Assembly (NCBI RefSeq): GCF_003385185.1
Contig: NZ_PQHZ01000034.1
Coordinates: 1-64,000 of the forward strand
DNA: 64,000 bases
Direction of reading: 5' to 3'
From: Amycolatopsis palatopharyngis
GTDB taxonomy: Bacteria; Actinomycetota; Actinomycetes; Mycobacteriales; Pseudonocardiaceae
In this document: piece by piece, positions 44,348 through 51,368 of the stretch
Position numbering within the stretch: position 1 is the stretch's first letter
Layout: each line of letters opens with the position of its first letter
The notes under the pieces: generated by a model
The model's input: the letters and a program-made list of their open reading frames with translations, nothing else
Database searches by the model: none
Told to the model about the DNA's origin: nothing
Program-made: the position numbers and the translations under genes

Positions 44348-44712
44348 TCGCGCCGCGCCTGCGGCAGCAGCAGCAACACGCCGCCGACGACGCAGACCAC
44401 CTCGGTCAGCACGCCCCAGACCTCGGCGGAGGTGCGGAACTGTTCCTGGACGCCGAGAAACCCGACGGTCAGCGAAAGCAGATAGGCGCCGAGCGTGGCG
44501 GCGCCGAATCCGGCCGCCGCCAGCGGGGGCAGCCAGTGCCGCCGCCACACGGCGAGCGCGATGGCGATCAGGACCCCCGCCACGACGTTGACCAGGAAGA
44601 GCGGACCGACGATGGCCACGTCCCCCGCCCAGTCCAGCCACACCACAAGATGCACCCAGGCCGAACCGAGCAGACCGGCGATCACCAGTAACCGCAGTGC
44701 CCCGAAGATCAT
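44344..44712 (-). CDS. Four-helix membrane protein, first gene of the sigma operon
   Basis: I do not recognise a named family. The protein of about 122 residues has four hydrophobic helices (about 5-22, 32-55, 64-82, 95-115) and short loops, with Trp-rich segments such as SAWVHLVVWLDWAG. It precedes and overlaps the ECF sigma gene (ATGA) and lies directly behind an ECF-type promoter, so it is probably a regulon member or signal-sensing partner. The ATG at 44712 has GGGAG upstream; ATG at 44724 is an alternative. Confidence 0.75.
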   Translation of the reverse strand: MIFGALRLLVIAGLLGSAWVHLVVWLDWAGDVAIVGPLFLVNVVAGVLIAIALAVWRRHWLPPLAAAGFGAATLGAYLLSLTVGFLGVQEQFRTSAEVWGVLTEVVCVVGGVLLLLPQARRE

Positions 44713-44757
44713 GCCCGCTCCCATGTCCTGTCCGCGTGGTCTCGTCCCTCGACGGAG

Positions 44758-44785
44758 TACACGAGACACTCCCCCTTCCGGTTCA
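44758..44785 (-). promoter_or_regulatory. ECF sigma promoter for the sigma operon
   Basis: On the minus strand TGAACC (44785-44780) is followed after exactly 16 bp by CGTGTA (44763-44758). This fits the published SigL promoter pattern TGAACC-N16-18-CGTgt. Transcription would begin near 44750, giving a short leader to the membrane protein-sigma-anti-sigma genes and hence autoregulation. The -35 box is one arm of the palindrome at 44772-44813. Confidence 0.75.
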
Positions 44786-44813
44786 ATTCTCAACCGAATT
44801 GAACCGGAAGGGG
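44772..44813. repeat. 18-bp perfect palindrome joining two divergent promoters
   Basis: Positions 44772-44789 and 44796-44813 are exact reverse complements with a 6-nt centre. Each arm contains TTGAACCGG, so the palindrome supplies the -35 box of a promoter in each direction. It may simply duplicate the promoter, or also be an operator. Confidence 0.8.
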
Positions 44814-44827
44814 AACTCCGTCGTGGT
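44800..44827 (+). promoter_or_regulatory. ECF sigma promoter for the Rieske gene
   Basis: TGAACC (44800-44805) is followed after 16 bp by CGTGGT (44822-44827), the same spacing as the opposite promoter. The ATG at 44835 lies 8 bp beyond the -10 box, about where transcription should start, so the Rieske mRNA may be leaderless. This places the Rieske gene in the regulon of the neighbouring sigma. Confidence 0.7.
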
Positions 44828-44834
44828 AGCGGAT

Positions 44835-45293
44835 ATGACTGCCGAACCGAACTCCGGACTCCACTCCCGCCGTTCCGCGATCACCGTCGGCGCTGTCGGC
44901 GCCGTCGCGGCCGGCACCATCCTCACCGTCTCGGCCTGCGCACCGGGTGAGGAGGGCGGCGACTCCGCGCAGCCCGGCTCCACCCCGACACCGTCCGCGG
45001 GCGCATCCCTGGCCGTGCTCGCGGACATCCCCGTCGGGGAAGCCACCGCCGTCACCACCCCGGACGACCAGGAGATCATCGTCTCCCGGCCGACCGAGAC
45101 CACGGCCGCGGCGTTCAGCGCCATCTGCACCCACCAGAGCTGCAAGGTAAAGCCGGAGGGAAGCGAGCTGCGCTGCCCTTGCCATGGCTCGGTGTTCGAC
45201 GCGCTGACCGGCGAGGTGCGCAACGGACCGGCGGATCGGCCGCTGCCGTCCGTCCCGGTTTCGGTCGAGGGCGGCAACGTGGTCGCGGGCTGA
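44835..45293 (+). CDS. Rieske [2Fe-2S] Tat-exported lipoprotein
   Basis: The 152-residue protein has a twin-arginine signal (SRRSAIT, Arg12-Arg13), a hydrophobic core and a lipobox ending at Cys35 (VSAC). The mature part is a small Rieske domain, with CTHQSC and CPCHGSVFD supplying two Cys and two His cluster ligands and the disulfide pair. Folded export with its cofactor through Tat is typical. The redox partner is unknown. ATG at 44835 was chosen because it suits leaderless transcription from the ECF promoter; GTG codons at 44820-44826 are alternatives. It ends 7 bp from the convergent EIIA gene. Confidence 0.88.
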   Translation: MTAEPNSGLHSRRSAITVGAVGAVAAGTILTVSACAPGEEGGDSAQPGSTPTPSAGASLAVLADIPVGEATAVTTPDDQEIIVSRPTETTAAAFSAICTHQSCKVKPEGSELRCPCHGSVFDALTGEVRNGPADRPLPSVPVSVEGGNVVAG

Positions 45294-45300
45294 ACGACGG

Positions 45301-45783
45301 TCAGTCGGTCCAGCTGAACAACCGGTCGCCTGCCGCGACGGTCGTCCCGATGACCGGCGTGCCGACCGCGTCCTGGCCTGCGTCGAGCGCGACCACCGGC
45401 ACGATCGGCGAGTAGCCGGCCGCGGTGACGGCGTCCGGGTTCCAGCTGATCATCGGCTGGCCAGCCCTGACCGTCTCGCCCTTCACCACGTGCAGGGTGA
45501 ACCCCTCACCCTTCTGCTTCACCGTGTCGATGCCCAGGTGTACGAGCACCGCCCTGCCGTCCTCGGTCGCGACGACGAACGCGTGCGGGTGCAGCGTCAC
45601 GACGGTGCCGTCGACCGGAGCGACCGCGTCGGCGGCACCGCCACCGGGCTGTACCGCGATACCCGGGCCGACCATGGCGTCGGCGAACACCGGATCGGGC
45701 ACCTCGGTCATCGCGACGACGGCACCGGAGACCGGGCTCCGTACGACGAGACCGGAACCCGCTACCTCCGGCGCCGCTGTCAC
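45301..45783 (-). CDS. crr: PTS glucose-type EIIA component
   Basis: EIIA passes phosphate from HPr to EIIB of a sugar phosphotransferase system. The 160-residue protein has the EIIA-Glc fold, with VRSPVSGAVVAM, TLHPHAFVVATEDG and the phospho-acceptor His in VHLGIDTVKQKGEGF. Start GTG overlaps the EIIB stop (GTGA). It works with the EIIB gene just upstream and the EIIC on the other side of the regulator. Confidence 0.93.
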   Translation of the reverse strand: MTAAPEVAGSGLVVRSPVSGAVVAMTEVPDPVFADAMVGPGIAVQPGGGAADAVAPVDGTVVTLHPHAFVVATEDGRAVLVHLGIDTVKQKGEGFTLHVVKGETVRAGQPMISWNPDAVTAAGYSPIVPVVALDAGQDAVGTPVIGTTVAAGDRLFSWTD

Positions 45784-46016
45784 AGCAGGTCCTGAATGTC
45801 GCTGGCGATCGTGTCGGCCTCGGGCCCGACGATCACCTGCACCACCGAACCGGCCTTCATCACGCCGTGCGCGCCGAGCTTCTTCAGCGCGGCCTCGTCC
45901 ACGACCGAGCCGTCCTCCAGCTCGCACCGAAGCCGCGTGATGCAGCCCTCGACCTCGATCACGTTGTCGGCGCCACCGAGCGCAGCAAGAATTTTCTCCG
46001 GCCTTTCGTCCGCCAC
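45780..46016 (-). CDS. PTS EIIB component (GlcNAc/glucose type)
   Basis: The 78-residue EIIB carries the phospho-acceptor Cys25 in VEGCITRLRCEL. It is the single-domain form used by Streptomyces for N-acetylglucosamine (NagF type). GTG start at 46016. It is co-translated with EIIA and divergent from the DasR-like gene, with the dre operator between them. Confidence 0.92.
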   Translation of the reverse strand: MADERPEKILAALGGADNVIEVEGCITRLRCELEDGSVVDEAALKKLGAHGVMKAGSVVQVIVGPEADTIASDIQDLL

Positions 46017-46122
46017 AGCGGCCTCCCTGGTCTGATCGTCGGCATCTCTGCCCTCGCGTGAGCATTACTACGCCGTTCGCCGCCGCGCACGCCACCGGCG
46101 CCTCACGAACCCGTAACGGTGG

Positions 46123-46151
46123 TTGACACCTTCCGAGTGACGGAGCATTCT
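46123..46151 (+). promoter_or_regulatory. Candidate promoter of the DasR-like gene and EIIC
   Basis: TTGACA (46123-46128), identical to the -35 consensus, is followed after 17 bp by CATTCT (46146-46151) as a -10. The dre operator begins 12 bp further on, overlapping the expected transcription start. Confidence 0.55.
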
Positions 46152-46163
46152 GCCCCATCAGCG

Positions 46164-46179
46164 AATGGTCTAGACCGGA
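46164..46179. promoter_or_regulatory. dre operator for DasR-type repressor
   Basis: AATGGTCTAGACCGGA matches 13 of 16 positions of the DasR responsive element ACTGGTCTAGACCAGT, with the TGGTCTAGACC core intact. It lies between EIIB and the regulator gene, so one site could control both directions. In Streptomyces glucosamine-6-phosphate releases DasR from such sites. Confidence 0.8.
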
Positions 46180-46244
46180 ACGTACCAATCAACGGGAGCG
46201 CGTGTCGAGCGTGACCCCGCCGAGCCAGGAACGGAGGTGCCGGG

Positions 46245-47027
46245 ATGGGATCCGACACCGGTGCCGCCGAGCGTGTCGTTGACGGTCCGACGCCGAAACA
46301 CGCGCAGCTACGGGAAATCCTGCGCCGCACGATCGAGAGGGAACTTCCCCCCGGCTCGCCCATCCCGTCCGAACGAGAGCTTGCAGAACGCTATGACGTC
46401 TCGCGGCTGACCGTCCGTTCGGCGATCGGGAAACTGGTCGACGAGGGCCTGCTCAACCGGGCGCGCGGCAAGGGCACCTTCACCGCGACCAGGCGGATGG
46501 AGCTGCAGCTGTACCTGATGTCGTTCACCGACGACATGCGCCGCCGCGGGCTCACGCCGGCCACCGAGCTGCTCGGCATCACCCTCGAGGTCCCGCCCGC
46601 GCCGACGCTGAGCGCATTGGGCCTGCACGAGGGGGAGAGTGCGTACCGCCTGCGCAGGCTGCGCAGGGCCGACGGCGTTCCGCTGGCGGTGGAACGGGGC
46701 TGGTATCACCCGGGCCGGGTGGCCCGGATGCCCGAGCTGGACCTCACGCAGTCGCTCTACGCCCAGCTCGCCGCCACGCACGGCATCCGTCTCGACCACG
46801 CCAGGCAGACGGTCTGGGCGGAATCGGCGGATGCCGAAACCGCACGACTGCTCGGTATTCGTACCGGCAGTTCGTTGCTCGTCTTCCGCAGGGTCTCCAG
46901 CATGCGCGGGGAGCCCGTGGAGGACATGACGTCCTGGTACCGGGGTGATCACTACCAGGTGACCATGCAGTTGGATCGGAATGACCCGGATTCCGGCCGC
47001 CCTGCACGATATGGAGGTACCCGATGA
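46245..47027 (+). CDS. dasR: GntR/HutC-family regulator, DasR-like
   Basis: The 260-residue regulator has an N-terminal winged helix-turn-helix (about 15-85: PIPSERELAERYDVSRLTVR, GLLNRARGKGTFTA) and a C-terminal UTRA effector domain (YLMSFTDDMRRRGLTPATE, PLAVERGWYHP). With a dre operator upstream and GlcNAc-type PTS genes on both sides, it is very probably the DasR orthologue. Start ATG at 46245 follows GGAGGTGCCGGG. The stop overlaps the EIIC start (ATGA), so regulator and transporter are co-translated. Confidence 0.88.
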   Translation: MGSDTGAAERVVDGPTPKHAQLREILRRTIERELPPGSPIPSERELAERYDVSRLTVRSAIGKLVDEGLLNRARGKGTFTATRRMELQLYLMSFTDDMRRRGLTPATELLGITLEVPPAPTLSALGLHEGESAYRLRRLRRADGVPLAVERGWYHPGRVARMPELDLTQSLYAQLAATHGIRLDHARQTVWAESADAETARLLGIRTGSSLLVFRRVSSMRGEPVEDMTSWYRGDHYQVTMQLDRNDPDSGRPARYGGTR

Positions 47028-48322
47028 GCGCCACCCAAACAACGGGGGCGAAGGGTAAGCGCAAGGGAATGGCCGGGCTGCAACGCTTCGGTCGCAGCCT
47101 GATGCTGCCCATCGCCACCCTGCCCGCAGCAGGCTTGCTGGCTCGCCTTGGCTCGGAAGACATGCTCGGCGAGAAGGGCCTCGGCTGGAACAAGGTCGCC
47201 GAGGTGATCGCCGCGGCTGGTGGTGGGCTCTTCGACTTCCTGCCGCTGCTGTTCGCCGTCGGTATCGCCGTCGGCTTCGCCCGCAAGGGCGACGGCTCCA
47301 CCGGTGTGGCCGCGGTCGTCGGCTTCGTGGTGTTCAGCAAGGTGGTGCAGGTCTTCGCGCCGATCGACTCGCTCGAGGGTTTCGGTGAGGGCTGGTACCT
47401 GCAACCGATCAAATGGCCGTATTCGGTGCTCGGCGGTGTGGTCGTCGGCCTGGTGACCGCGGTGCTGTGGCAGCGATTCCACCGCATCAAGCTTCCGCCG
47501 TACCTGGCGTTCTTCGGCGGCCGCCGGTTCGTGCCGATCATCAACTCGGTCGTACTGATCTTCGTCGGCGTGCTCTTCGGCCTGATCTTCCCGGTGATCG
47601 ACGCGGGAATGCAGAACCTCGGCGAGGCGGTCACCAGCGACCCGGTCATCGGTGGCGGCATCTACGGCATGCTGAACCGGCTGCTCATCCCGATCGGCCT
47701 GCACCAACTGCTGAACGTGCCGGTCTGGTTCATCTTCGACGGCGGCGACATCAACAACTTCTTCGACGGCGATCCGAACGCCGGTGCGTTCATGACCGGC
47801 TTCTTCCCGATCTTCATGTTCGCCCTGCCCGCGGCGGCGCTGGCGATCTGGCAGACCGCGAAGCCGGGTCAGAAGAAGATCGTCGGCGGCATCATGATCT
47901 CCGCCGCGCTGACCTCGTTCCTGACCGGTGTCACCGAGCCGCTCGAGTTCGCGTTCATGTTCGTCGCGTTCCCGCTCTACATCCTGCACGCGGTGCTGAC
48001 CGGTATCTCCCTTGCGCTGGTGAACGCGCTCGACATCCACCTCGGGTTCTCGTTCTCGGCGGGCGCGATCGACTTCGCACTGAACGCGGGTGCGCCCGCG
48101 GCCAGCAAGGCGTGGCTGCTCATCCCGATCGGCCTGGTCTACGCGGCTATCTACTACTTCCTCTTCCGGTTCGTGATCACCAAGTGGAATCTGCGCACGC
48201 CGGGCCGGGAAGACGACGAGGAGATCGTCGCCGCGGAGACCCCCCGTGATCCCGAGACCGGGAAATCCTCGGTCGGCGGTACGGCGACCGACGCCGAATC
48301 CGGCAGTAGCACCAAGTCCTAG
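47024..48322 (+). CDS. nagE: PTS EIIC permease, N-acetylglucosamine type
   Basis: EIIC is the membrane channel that imports and phosphorylates the sugar. The 432 residues have the glucose-family EIIC pattern: FGRSLMLPIATLPAAGLL near the N-terminus, FLPLLFAVGIAVGFARK, GLHQLLNVPVWF, and the substrate-site ITGVTEPLEF-like SFLTGVTEPLEFAFM. The C-terminal tail (about 390-432) is cytoplasmic and acidic. Unlike E. coli NagE, A and B domains are separate genes. GlcNAc as substrate is inferred from the DasR context. Confidence 0.9.
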   Translation: MSATQTTGAKGKRKGMAGLQRFGRSLMLPIATLPAAGLLARLGSEDMLGEKGLGWNKVAEVIAAAGGGLFDFLPLLFAVGIAVGFARKGDGSTGVAAVVGFVVFSKVVQVFAPIDSLEGFGEGWYLQPIKWPYSVLGGVVVGLVTAVLWQRFHRIKLPPYLAFFGGRRFVPIINSVVLIFVGVLFGLIFPVIDAGMQNLGEAVTSDPVIGGGIYGMLNRLLIPIGLHQLLNVPVWFIFDGGDINNFFDGDPNAGAFMTGFFPIFMFALPAAALAIWQTAKPGQKKIVGGIMISAALTSFLTGVTEPLEFAFMFVAFPLYILHAVLTGISLALVNALDIHLGFSFSAGAIDFALNAGAPAASKAWLLIPIGLVYAAIYYFLFRFVITKWNLRTPGREDDEEIVAAETPRDPETGKSSVGGTATDAESGSSTKS

Positions 48323-48359
48323 CGGCATCGCCGCGCAGTACCGATTCGAAAGGAACACC

Positions 48360-48626
48360 ATGCCCGAGAGGCGAGTGACGGTCGCGAGCAAGGTAGGCCT
48401 GCACGCCAGGCCGGCCGCACTGGTCGCCAAGGCGGCCGCCGCACAATCGGTGGCGGTGAGCATCGCCAAGGACGGTGGAACGCCGGTAGCGGCGGGCAGC
48501 GTGCTCAACCTGATGACCCTCGCCGCCGGTCACGGCGACGAGGTGCTCATCAGCGCCGACGGCGAAGGCGCCGACGAAGCGATCAATGCCGTCGCCGAAC
48601 TGGTGGCGACCGACCTCGACGGCTAG
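48360..48626 (+). CDS. ptsH: Phosphocarrier protein HPr
   Basis: The 88-residue HPr has the phospho-acceptor His15 in KVGLHARPA and a Ser-containing AGSVLNLM region in the place of the regulatory Ser46 site. ATG at 48360 follows AAAGGAACACC. It is 37 bp after EIIC on the same strand, so HPr, EIIC and DasR probably share a transcript. Enzyme I (ptsI) is not in this window. Confidence 0.94.
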   Translation: MPERRVTVASKVGLHARPAALVAKAAAAQSVAVSIAKDGGTPVAAGSVLNLMTLAAGHGDEVLISADGEGADEAINAVAELVATDLDG

Positions 48627-48645
48627 CACGAGCACGTCGTCGGAT

Positions 48646-48698
48646 GTCCCCAATGTGGCTTTCGGGAACTTGAACGTCCCGAATGCCACATTGGGGAC
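48646..48698 (+). terminator. Nested long hairpin after ptsH
   Basis: GTCCCCAATGTGGC (48646-48659) pairs with 48685-48698 and TTCGGGA (48661-48667) with 48677-48683. Apart from one T-T mismatch this gives a 22-bp stem with a 9-nt loop, starting 20 bp after the ptsH stop. The terminator function is inferred. Confidence 0.65.
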
Positions 48699-48703
48699 GC
48701 CTG

Positions 48704-48730
48704 AGTTCCCCAATGTGGCATTGGGGAACT
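48704..48730. repeat. Second CCCCAATG hairpin
   Basis: AGTTCCCCAATG and CATTGGGGAACT are perfect 12-bp inverted repeats with a 3-nt loop. The core CCCCAATGTGGC is the third appearance of the sequence that builds the adjacent hairpin, so the region is a small array of one palindromic motif. Confidence 0.7.
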
Positions 48731-48781
48731 TCTCCAACCCCGGCCCCGCACTCACGGGACCGGGGTTCGTAGGGTGGGTCC

Positions 48782-49609
48782 ATGGACAGTGTGCGGTTGA
48801 TCGAGCAGTGGCCGGTGGACAACGCCTCGACGGCGGTCGTGGGCGCCGACGGCCGGGTGCTGGCCACCCACGGTGATACCAGCCGTGTCTATCCCCTCGC
48901 TTCGGTCACGAAACTGCTCACGGCCTATACCGCCCTCATCGCCATCGAGGAGGGCGTGGTCGAACTGGACACGCCGGCCGGACCGGAAAGCTCCACGATC
49001 CGGCACCTGCTCGCGCACACCTCCGGCCTCGGTTTCGACGCACACAAGGTGATGGCGCCGCCGGGCACCCGCAGGCTGTACTCGAACGCCGGCTTCGAGC
49101 AACTCACCGCCGCGCTCGAGCAACACTCGACCATTCCGTTCCGGGACTATCAGTCGGAGGCCCTGTTCGGCCCGCTCGCGATGCGCGACACCGTCCTCGA
49201 CGGCTCCCCCGCCGCGGGCGCCAAGTCCACCGTGGACGACCTCGCGGTGTTCGCGGCCGAGCTACAGCGGCCCACCCTCATCGACCCCCGCACCCTCGCG
49301 CAGGCCACCAGCGTGGTCTTTCCGGGGCTCAGTGGTGTGCTGCCGGGGTTCGGTCACCAGAAGCCCAACGACTGGGGCCTGGGTTTCTCCATCAGGGACC
49401 ACAAGAGTCCACACTGGACGGGCGAGAACAGCTCACCGGCAACGTTCGGCCACTTCGGACAGTCAGGCACGTTCCTCTGGGTGGATCCCGAAGCGGGTGC
49501 GGCCTGCGTCGCCCTGACCGACCGCACCTTCGGCCCCTGGTCCATCGAGGTATGGCCACCGTTCACCGATGCGGTACTGGCCGAACTGCGCGGACAGGAC
49601 CTCCGCTAG
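48782..49609 (+). CDS. Serine hydrolase, class C beta-lactamase/DD-peptidase fold
   Basis: The 275-residue protein belongs to the beta-lactamase-related hydrolases. The catalytic Ser-x-x-Lys is ASVTK (Ser41, Lys44), the Tyr-x-Asn is LYSNAG (about 100), and the third motif is GHFGQSG (about 222). There is no signal peptide, so a cytoplasmic esterase or peptidase is more likely than a beta-lactamase. The substrate is unknown. Its stop codon overlaps that of the convergent dehydrogenase (shared CTAG). Confidence 0.87.
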   Translation: MDSVRLIEQWPVDNASTAVVGADGRVLATHGDTSRVYPLASVTKLLTAYTALIAIEEGVVELDTPAGPESSTIRHLLAHTSGLGFDAHKVMAPPGTRRLYSNAGFEQLTAALEQHSTIPFRDYQSEALFGPLAMRDTVLDGSPAAGAKSTVDDLAVFAAELQRPTLIDPRTLAQATSVVFPGLSGVLPGFGHQKPNDWGLGFSIRDHKSPHWTGENSSPATFGHFGQSGTFLWVDPEAGAACVALTDRTFGPWSIEVWPPFTDAVLAELRGQDLR

Positions 49610-50550
49610 GGAGTCATCACCCGGGTCGGCTCACCGGCGAGGTACCCGGCGATGTTCTCCACGGCGTCGGAGTAGAACACCGAGTACAGGTTGTCGGTGA
49701 CATAGCCGATGTGCGGCGTGAGGATCGTGTTCGGTGCCGTCCGGAGTGGATGGTCCGCGGGCAGCGGCTCGACGTCGTACACGTCGAGGGCAGCACACTT
49801 GATCCGGTTGTCCCGCAAGGTGTCCAGCAGCGCACGCTCGTCCACGATCGGCCCGCGCGAGGTGTTCACCAGGATCGCCCCCTGCCGCATGGCGCCCAGT
49901 TCCGCCGCTCCGACGAGACCACGGGTGCGGTCGCTGAGCACGAGGTGCACCGAGAGCACGTCGGAGCCGCGGAACAGCTCGTCCTTCGACACCGCGGTGA
50001 CACCGTGCTCGGCCGCCTTTTCCTCGGTGAGGTTCTGGCTCCAGGCGATCGTCGTCATGCCGAACGCCTGCCCGATCGCCGCCACCCGCGCGCCGAGCCT
50101 GCCGAGTCCGAGCAGCCCGAGGGTGCGTCCGGCCAGGCCGGTGCCGACCGCCTGCTGCCACCCGCCTGCCCGCACCGACCGCTCCTCGGCGGGCAGGTTG
50201 CGGGCCGCGGCCAGGATCAGCGCCCAGGTGTGCTCCACCGTGGGTTCCGCGCGATAACCGGTGCCACAGACGACGATGCCCTGTTCGCCCGCCGCGGCGA
50301 GGTCGATGGCCGCGTTGCGCCTTCCGGTGCTGACCAGCAGGCGCAATGCGGGCAGCCTGCGCAGCAGGCCCGCATCGAACCGGGTGCGCTCGCGCATCGC
50401 CACCACGACCTCGCATCCGTCCAGCCGGCGGACCAGGTCGTCCTGGTCCTCGATGTGTTCGGTGAACACCTCGATCTCCGCGCCGAGGCTGTCCCAGTCG
50501 GCGAAGCCGAGTGCGACGTTCTGGTAGTCGTCGAGAATGGCGATCTTCAT
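49606..50550 (-). CDS. D-isomer 2-hydroxyacid dehydrogenase
   Basis: The 314-residue protein is an NAD-dependent 2-hydroxyacid dehydrogenase, with the nucleotide loop GLLGLGRLGARVAAIG and the catalytic Arg/Glu/His in VNTSRGPIVDE, YDVEPLP and LTPHIGYV. The N-terminal MKIAILDDYQNVAL is typical of a group annotated as phosphoglycerate dehydrogenase-like, but it lacks the ACT domain of SerA. The substrate cannot be told. ATG at 50550 follows GGTGGGGTG; a GTG at 50559 is possible. Confidence 0.88.
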   Translation of the reverse strand: MKIAILDDYQNVALGFADWDSLGAEIEVFTEHIEDQDDLVRRLDGCEVVVAMRERTRFDAGLLRRLPALRLLVSTGRRNAAIDLAAAGEQGIVVCGTGYRAEPTVEHTWALILAAARNLPAEERSVRAGGWQQAVGTGLAGRTLGLLGLGRLGARVAAIGQAFGMTTIAWSQNLTEEKAAEHGVTAVSKDELFRGSDVLSVHLVLSDRTRGLVGAAELGAMRQGAILVNTSRGPIVDERALLDTLRDNRIKCAALDVYDVEPLPADHPLRTAPNTILTPHIGYVTDNLYSVFYSDAVENIAGYLAGEPTRVMTP

Positions 50551-50585
50551 ACACCCCACCCTAGGGTCTCCGGTAGCGCACCGGC

Positions 50586-51182
50586 TCAGCCCCGATGCTC
50601 CGGCAGTTCCCGTCGAGCCGTGGCCCGCCGCAGGATCTCGTCCACGACGTCGTTCTTCGCGTCGGCGTAGTGCTGGATGTAGGCCCAGGTACGCGCGGCC
50701 AGCTCCCGCTTCGTGTTCGCGTAGAGGTCCCGGTCCGCGGCATCGGCCCTGAGGTGGTCCCGGAAGGTCAGGTAACGCTCGATCTCACCGCTGTCCGGCG
50801 AGTACACGTGCAGATTGACGTCGGTGTCCGGGCCCTTGAGCGCACGGTGACCGTCCCCCGGTTCGCGGATCACCAGGTAGTAGCCCGCGTCCTCCAGTTC
50901 GGGCAGATACGCGTCCTCGTCGTCGCTGTCGGGTACGACCAGCAGAATGTCGATTCGCGGTTTCGCGCACAGGCCGGGTACGGCGGTCGAGCCGACGTGC
51001 TCCAGCACGCGCACCCGCTCCCCCAGTGCGCGACGAATCCTGTCCGCCTCCCGTTCGTACAGTGCGGGCCAGGCCGGGTCGTAGTCGGCCAGGGTGACCG
51101 TGGAGTTCAGGACTGGTGCGCCGCCGACCCAGATCGATTCGATCTCGTCGTCGGAGTACGTGGAGCGACCGCGTGGGACCAT
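50586..51182 (-). CDS. GrpB family protein (UPF0157)
   Basis: This 198-residue protein is a GrpB/UPF0157 nucleotidyltransferase-fold member: LADYDPAWPALYEREADRIR, VLEHVGSTAVPGLCAKPRID and LTFRDHLRADAADRDLYAN. Family members are often fused to or placed near CoaE, but no coaE is here. Function unknown. ATG at 51182 follows AGAGGA at 8 bases. The N-terminus has an extra 30 residues before the core. Confidence 0.86.
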   Translation of the reverse strand: MVPRGRSTYSDDEIESIWVGGAPVLNSTVTLADYDPAWPALYEREADRIRRALGERVRVLEHVGSTAVPGLCAKPRIDILLVVPDSDDEDAYLPELEDAGYYLVIREPGDGHRALKGPDTDVNLHVYSPDSGEIERYLTFRDHLRADAADRDLYANTKRELAARTWAYIQHYADAKNDVVDEILRRATARRELPEHRG

Positions 51183-51368
51183 GACTGTGTCCTCTGTCCA
51201 AGTGAGCGTTATGCACAATCGCAAGCTCGGCCACAGCACGCGCCTCACCTGCACCCGGTCGCCGCGAGCTGCCCTCCGCAAGCTCCGGCCAGCCCCCGTC
51301 GGCCGGGTTGTGCATACCCCTCACTGACTTGTTCCTTCCTCAGGGCAGTCGGTCAACGTAACAGCGGC

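Noticed and set aside
44697-44834. Longer N-terminus for the Rieske protein
   Set aside because: The extension crosses the divergent promoters and lacks a start signal; the Tat signal lies correctly when translation begins near 44835.
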